64,000 bases of DNA from Thunnus maccoyii. Lineage: Eukaryota > Chordata > Actinopteri > Scombriformes > Scombridae. Made by a program: the position numbers and the translations under genes. Every line of letters begins with the position of its first letter. Position 1 is the stretch's first letter. The DNA is taken from positions 8,680,990-8,744,989 of the forward strand of contig NC_056534.1 of the NCBI RefSeq assembly GCF_910596095.1. Reading direction: 5' to 3'. Of this stretch, positions 61,597 to 64,000 are shown one piece after another. Below the pieces are notes generated by a model. It was not told where the DNA came from, made no database searches, and saw nothing but the letters and a program-made list of their open reading frames with translations.

Positions 61597-63585
61597 ATGG
61601 ACGGCAGAGGCTACGGTTCTGGTAGATATACACTGGCTGTTAACCTACGCAACGCACTAACCCCACAATTACCGGCGCAGACATATTAGCCTTGGCTGCA
61701 GTCATTAACGTTTATTAGTTGTCCGGTTAGCCACATGCTTTGTTGCCGACAAACGTAGCTTAGCCTCCGTACGTTACCGTTAGCTCTCCGCTAGTTCCGA
61801 TTTTTAGCCGTCATGCACAACCCACGCATGGTTGTGAGTTGATGCGAAGAAGCTTTTGCTGACTGTTAGATAATATTGTCCTATCTGTTATGGTAATATC
61901 AACCGTTAAAAGTCGTAACGTTTAACGCCACATCAGGCCCGTTAGCTAACTTGAACGAAACATTGCAAGCTAGGTGATCAGGTTAGCCACTTCGCCACTG
62001 GGCATTTATTTGCTAACAAGCTAAAATAGAGGACTGTGGTAGCCCATTGTTGTGTTGATGAAGGGTGTGTTAGCTGCGTTGCTAACTACGGATGACCGGC
62101 TAATTCCATTAAAATGGAGTCAGTGTAGGAAAAACTGACTTTTAAAGGCTAGTCTGTAAAATGGCCGTCTCAGCAAATATGCTTCCAAAACCCTTACCGT
62201 TACTAATCCTGTTCTGCAGTTGTTTTGGCAAGCTATCAATGATCAGATGCATTGTCCAATTATAAACTATAGAAAACCAGACTGAGACTCTGTTGAAGAG
62301 TTGAACACTCTTGAAACATCTTTCAGCTGTTAAAGGATGAGTTCACAATTTTTCAAGTCTGCCTTAAAACAATATTCAGGTGCCCAAATGAACATTTGAA
62401 ATAGGTTGTTTTTGCTGTAATCATTCCTCATACTGGCCTTTAGAAGATCCCATCATGATACATTTACAATAAGTGATAGGGGACAAAATCCACAGGCCTC
62501 TTTCTGTGCAAAAATGTATTTAAAAGTTTATCTGAAGCTAATATGAAGCTTCAGCTGTCCTAATTAGTCAAATCAAGTAGATATCTTTCAGTGTTAGTCT
62601 TTTTAGTGCAAAGTTCCTCCTTCTGTTACTATATTTCCACTGCAGCTCAACAGGGAAACACTGTCTGAGGAAACACAAAGAGGGACTATTATGCAAAAAA
62701 GACTGTGTATGTGTCAAATATCCACTCGATCTTTTAATAACCAGTATGAGCAGGAGGAATGATTACAGCAAGGAAAACCTAACCTAAAAGTCCAGTGGGT
62801 TTTGCTTTATAATCTGTCGTCTCACTACTCAGATGAGCTAGGGTAATGACTCATTAATAACCAAATGTCATCCCCGATTAAAGTCTGAAATATCAGAAGT
62901 TACTATTCAATTTGTATACATCAATCTTTTCTCTCTTGTAGGTTACTCCAGTTGGGGAGGTGGCGGGTCAGGCAGCAGAGGTGAGTCATCCATCCACCTT
63001 ACTGATAAAACTATAGTCAGTTGATACTGACACGATCTCACATCATAGAACATTCGACTCTGTAATCCGATCAATATTGTAACAGAGTTTGTGATTTTAT
63101 TATTGGTGTTTTCTAACAACTTGTCAACTAAACTAGGGAGGTTGGAAGCAGCCTTTCCTCTGAGGGAGAGATCAACCCCTTGCTTTGTGAAACAATAAAT
63201 GAATCATTTAACTCTATTTTACAATTGATTATTAACATTTGACTTTGACTGATTTTTCTGTTCATCCACTTTTGATTAAGGGACTAGTGATTTAACCACC
63301 CCTTGATTATTATAAGGGACGGGATAACGGTCATATTCAAATCTTTTAATTCCTCACCGTATTAGGTTCTGGGAGCTTTGACCTGTATGGGGGAGGTTAT
63401 AAGGACTCCATGTCGGGGCTCGGGGGTTATGGAGGAGGAGGAGGCAGCCATATGAAGAGAGGGCTCTCGGGAGCATCCCTGCTCTCATCCACAGGCACAC
63501 ACGCAGATGCAGTCATTGCCAAGATCAACCAGCGCTTGGACATGCTCACTCAGTTGGAGGGGGGTATGAAAGGGTCTCGAGACAG
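61597..63585 (+). CDS. akap8l: AKAP8/AKAP8L-family nuclear scaffold, N-terminal exons (partial)
   Basis: AKAP95-family proteins are nuclear-matrix anchors that bind RNA and chromatin. Exons 61597-61621, 62942-62980 and 63366-63585 join in frame (phase 1, 1, 2) to about 95 residues; the exon-3 donor is AG|gtaaga, and the gene continues past the window. The start ATG sits in a good Kozak context (taccATGG). The protein opens MDGRGYGSGYSSWGGGGSG, a Tyr/Gly-rich low-complexity N-terminus, with a poly-Gly run at 44-48. The decisive match is DAVIAKINQRLDML at residues 69-82, very close to the conserved SLIAKINQRLDM / SVLSRINQRLDM motif of AKAP8 and AKAP8L. The zinc fingers and the PKA-anchoring region would lie downstream, outside the window. 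Choice between AKAP8 and AKAP8L is uncertain; the symbol is my best guess. Confidence 0.8.
61622..62941 (+). other. First intron of the AKAP8-type gene
   Basis: Bounded by a gtagat donor and a tctcttgtag acceptor. Its 5' part is relatively CpG-containing; from about 62331 to 62790 it carries a fold-back MITE described separately. No exon is seen inside. Confidence 0.7.
62331..62790. mobile_element. Fold-back MITE in AKAP8-type intron 1
   Basis: Begins TAAAGGATGAGTTCACAATT and contains the family words GGTGCCCAAATGAACATTTG and GCTAATATGAAGCTTCAGCT. Its right part, GTATGAGCAGGAGGAATGAT, is the inverse of its left part. Confidence 0.78.
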
Positions 63586-64000
63586 GTAAGAATTTTTTTT
63601 CTTTTTTTCTGCTCCATACTGTCTTTATCAGTCATCAGATACCACAAACACACATACATGTCATTGAGAGTATTACATTTTGCAGTAGTGTCTGTCTTGT
63701 TTTAAAAAAAAAAAAAACTTGTGTGGTAGGTTGAGAACTCTGTTTCTGAATTTTCCCTCATGCCTGGACAATGTCCAACCAGTTAAATGTTGCTTGTTTT
63801 TAGATTCATCAGAAGAAGAACCCTCAGTAAATGTCTTGGTTCACATTTTGCTATGATATTTAGACACTTAGGCCTTCTAATGCTATTGGTAATTGAAGAA
63901 AAGTCATTTCAAGTTTGAGATTCTGAAGCGGCCTCGTTGTAGAACAGAATTCTGAACAGTTTATGCAAACAATTGAAATCAAACCAATGTGGTTGTAGAA

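Overview
This window is vertebrate nuclear DNA, almost certainly from a ray-finned fish of the spiny-rayed (percomorph) kind. It is AT-leaning and intron-rich, with long CA/GT and GA/CT microsatellites. It carries short inverted-repeat transposons, tRNA-derived SINEs, decayed LINE reverse transcriptase and a broken Tc1 transposon of types familiar from teleost genomes. I see no bacterial-style operons, CRISPR arrays or rRNA. Only three protein-coding genes can be supported.

(1) glis2, minus strand. Six coding exons lie between 10515 and 21485 and join in frame to 493 codons. They encode a Krueppel-like protein with five C2H2 zinc fingers. A likely untranslated first exon ends at 40860, so the gene would span about 31 kb with a 19-kb first intron full of microsatellites and repeats. 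The intron between fingers 3 and 4 starts with GC rather than GT.

(2) A CD22/Siglec-like receptor, plus strand, 53317 to 58327. Ten exons join in frame to 576 residues: signal peptide, a series of immunoglobulin domains, one membrane span, and a short tail with one ITIM-like tyrosine. The exon pair 4-5 looks like a decayed copy of pair 2-3. The third V-type domain lacks both cysteines expected for this family.

(3) The first three coding exons of an AKAP8/AKAP8L-type nuclear protein, plus strand, from 61597 and running off the right edge. Its upstream sequence is CpG-containing and has CRE-like, inverted CCAAT and E-box motifs.

The rest is non-coding. Positions 1-10500 hold no gene but include a 1.08-kb Harbinger-type element with a TTA target duplication. 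Positions 21.5-40.9 kb form the probable glis2 first intron, with a purine-rich pentanucleotide tract, a polypyrimidine stretch, a repeat rich in nuclear-receptor half-sites and three tiny reverse-transcriptase relics. Positions 41.5-53 kb separate glis2 from the receptor gene and hold a LINE relic, a broken Tc1 copy and a 0.65-kb duplicated block.

The three genes do not form an obvious functional unit: a kidney/cilia-linked transcription factor, an immune receptor and a chromatin/RNA scaffold. No convincing new biological system was found. The most interesting items are the GC-AG intron, the unusual domain decay in the receptor, its duplicated polyadenylation region, and the clear transposon boundaries.
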